Source: Cylindrotheca closterium | Lineage: Eukaryota; Bacillariophyta; Bacillariophyceae; Bacillariales; Bacillariaceae | Assembly (NCBI GenBank): GCA_933822405.4 | Contig: CAKOGP040001347.1 | Location: 1-28,845, forward strand | Direction of reading: 5' to 3' | DNA length: 28,845 nucleotides | Part shown: piece after piece, positions 28,696 through 28,845 of the stretch | How positions within the stretch are numbered: position 1 is the first letter of the stretch | How the letters are laid out: each line of letters begins with the position of its first letter | The notes under the pieces: model-generated | Told to the model about the DNA's origin: nothing | Database searches by the model: none | Seen by the model: only the letters and a program-made list of their open reading frames with translations | Program-made: the position numbers and the translations under genes

Positions 28696-28845
28696 AATTA
28701 TTCACGACACAAGCAAATTGAGTTGGATTTCGGTTCTGGCGGACATCAGACAAGCGACAGGCTTGTCGTCGTCCAAACCGATTGACAACTTTGTGGCCCA
28801 TAAAGCCATCATTGCCAACCAGCCGTGCCAACATGCGACCCATCA

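Larger units (their letters stand above)
24268..28845. other. Gene-poor, repeat-rich terminal region
   Basis: No convincing gene is found. Open frames of about 100 codons at 25013-25309 (minus) and 25745-26053 (plus) show no domain, odd composition and no splice-supported extension. Between the repeats listed separately, 24520-26220 and 26560-27280 contain nothing I can identify. No tRNA or other structured RNA is recognised. Confidence 0.5.

Overview
This window is nuclear DNA of a photosynthetic stramenopile, most likely a diatom. Four observations point there. A plastid-type GapC1 glyceraldehyde-3-phosphate dehydrogenase carries an N-terminal signal peptide ending in an 'AAAF' motif. A second plastid-type leader (SSMGF) sits on a J-domain protein. 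Introns are short (about 50-105 bp, GT-AG). There is a composite Ca2+/cyclic-nucleotide protein kinase. I cannot name the species.

Layout. Positions 1-2500 hold a dispersed-repeat copy (R1), a small coiled-coil-like gene (400-690) and a four-exon gene for a 220-aa secreted or organellar protein (1255-2150, minus). Positions 2512-7016 are a nest of retroelements. A 286-bp solo LTR (2537-2822) has inserted into another R repeat with a 5-bp target duplication. Next to it is a structurally complete 4.0-kb LTR element (3006-7011, minus) with 5-bp target duplications, two LTRs, a tRNA-like primer-binding site, gag and an aspartic protease, but no reverse transcriptase or integrase. Positions 7017-7865 are intergenic with a dense palindrome cluster. 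Positions 7866-9679 encode a Golgi-type GT92-like glycosyltransferase with a Tudor-like C-terminal domain. Positions 9882-10637 (minus) encode a secreted, probably GPI-anchored protein.

Positions 10950-13690 hold decayed coding sequence, including a clear pseudogene at 13260-13688. From 14092 to 24267 the window is gene-dense: plastid J protein (+), GapC1 (-), PRP4-type spliceosomal kinase (+), complex I NDUFS6 (-), proteasome activator PA28 (-) and the kinase/cNMP/EF-hand protein (+). Positions 24268-28845 contain no gene I trust. They hold two R repeats, a long foldback (MITE-like) element and several TTGTCGTAAATTTTGT-type repeats.

The genes are mostly unrelated housekeeping and signalling functions, with head-to-head spacing of 418 bp (GapC1/PRP4) and 187 bp (PA28/kinase). 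The best regulatory signal is a perfect 38-bp sequence present upstream of both the secreted-protein gene and the J-protein gene, in the same orientation relative to transcription, with a TGACGTC bZIP-type core. All multi-exon models were built by hand from splice signals and reading phase.
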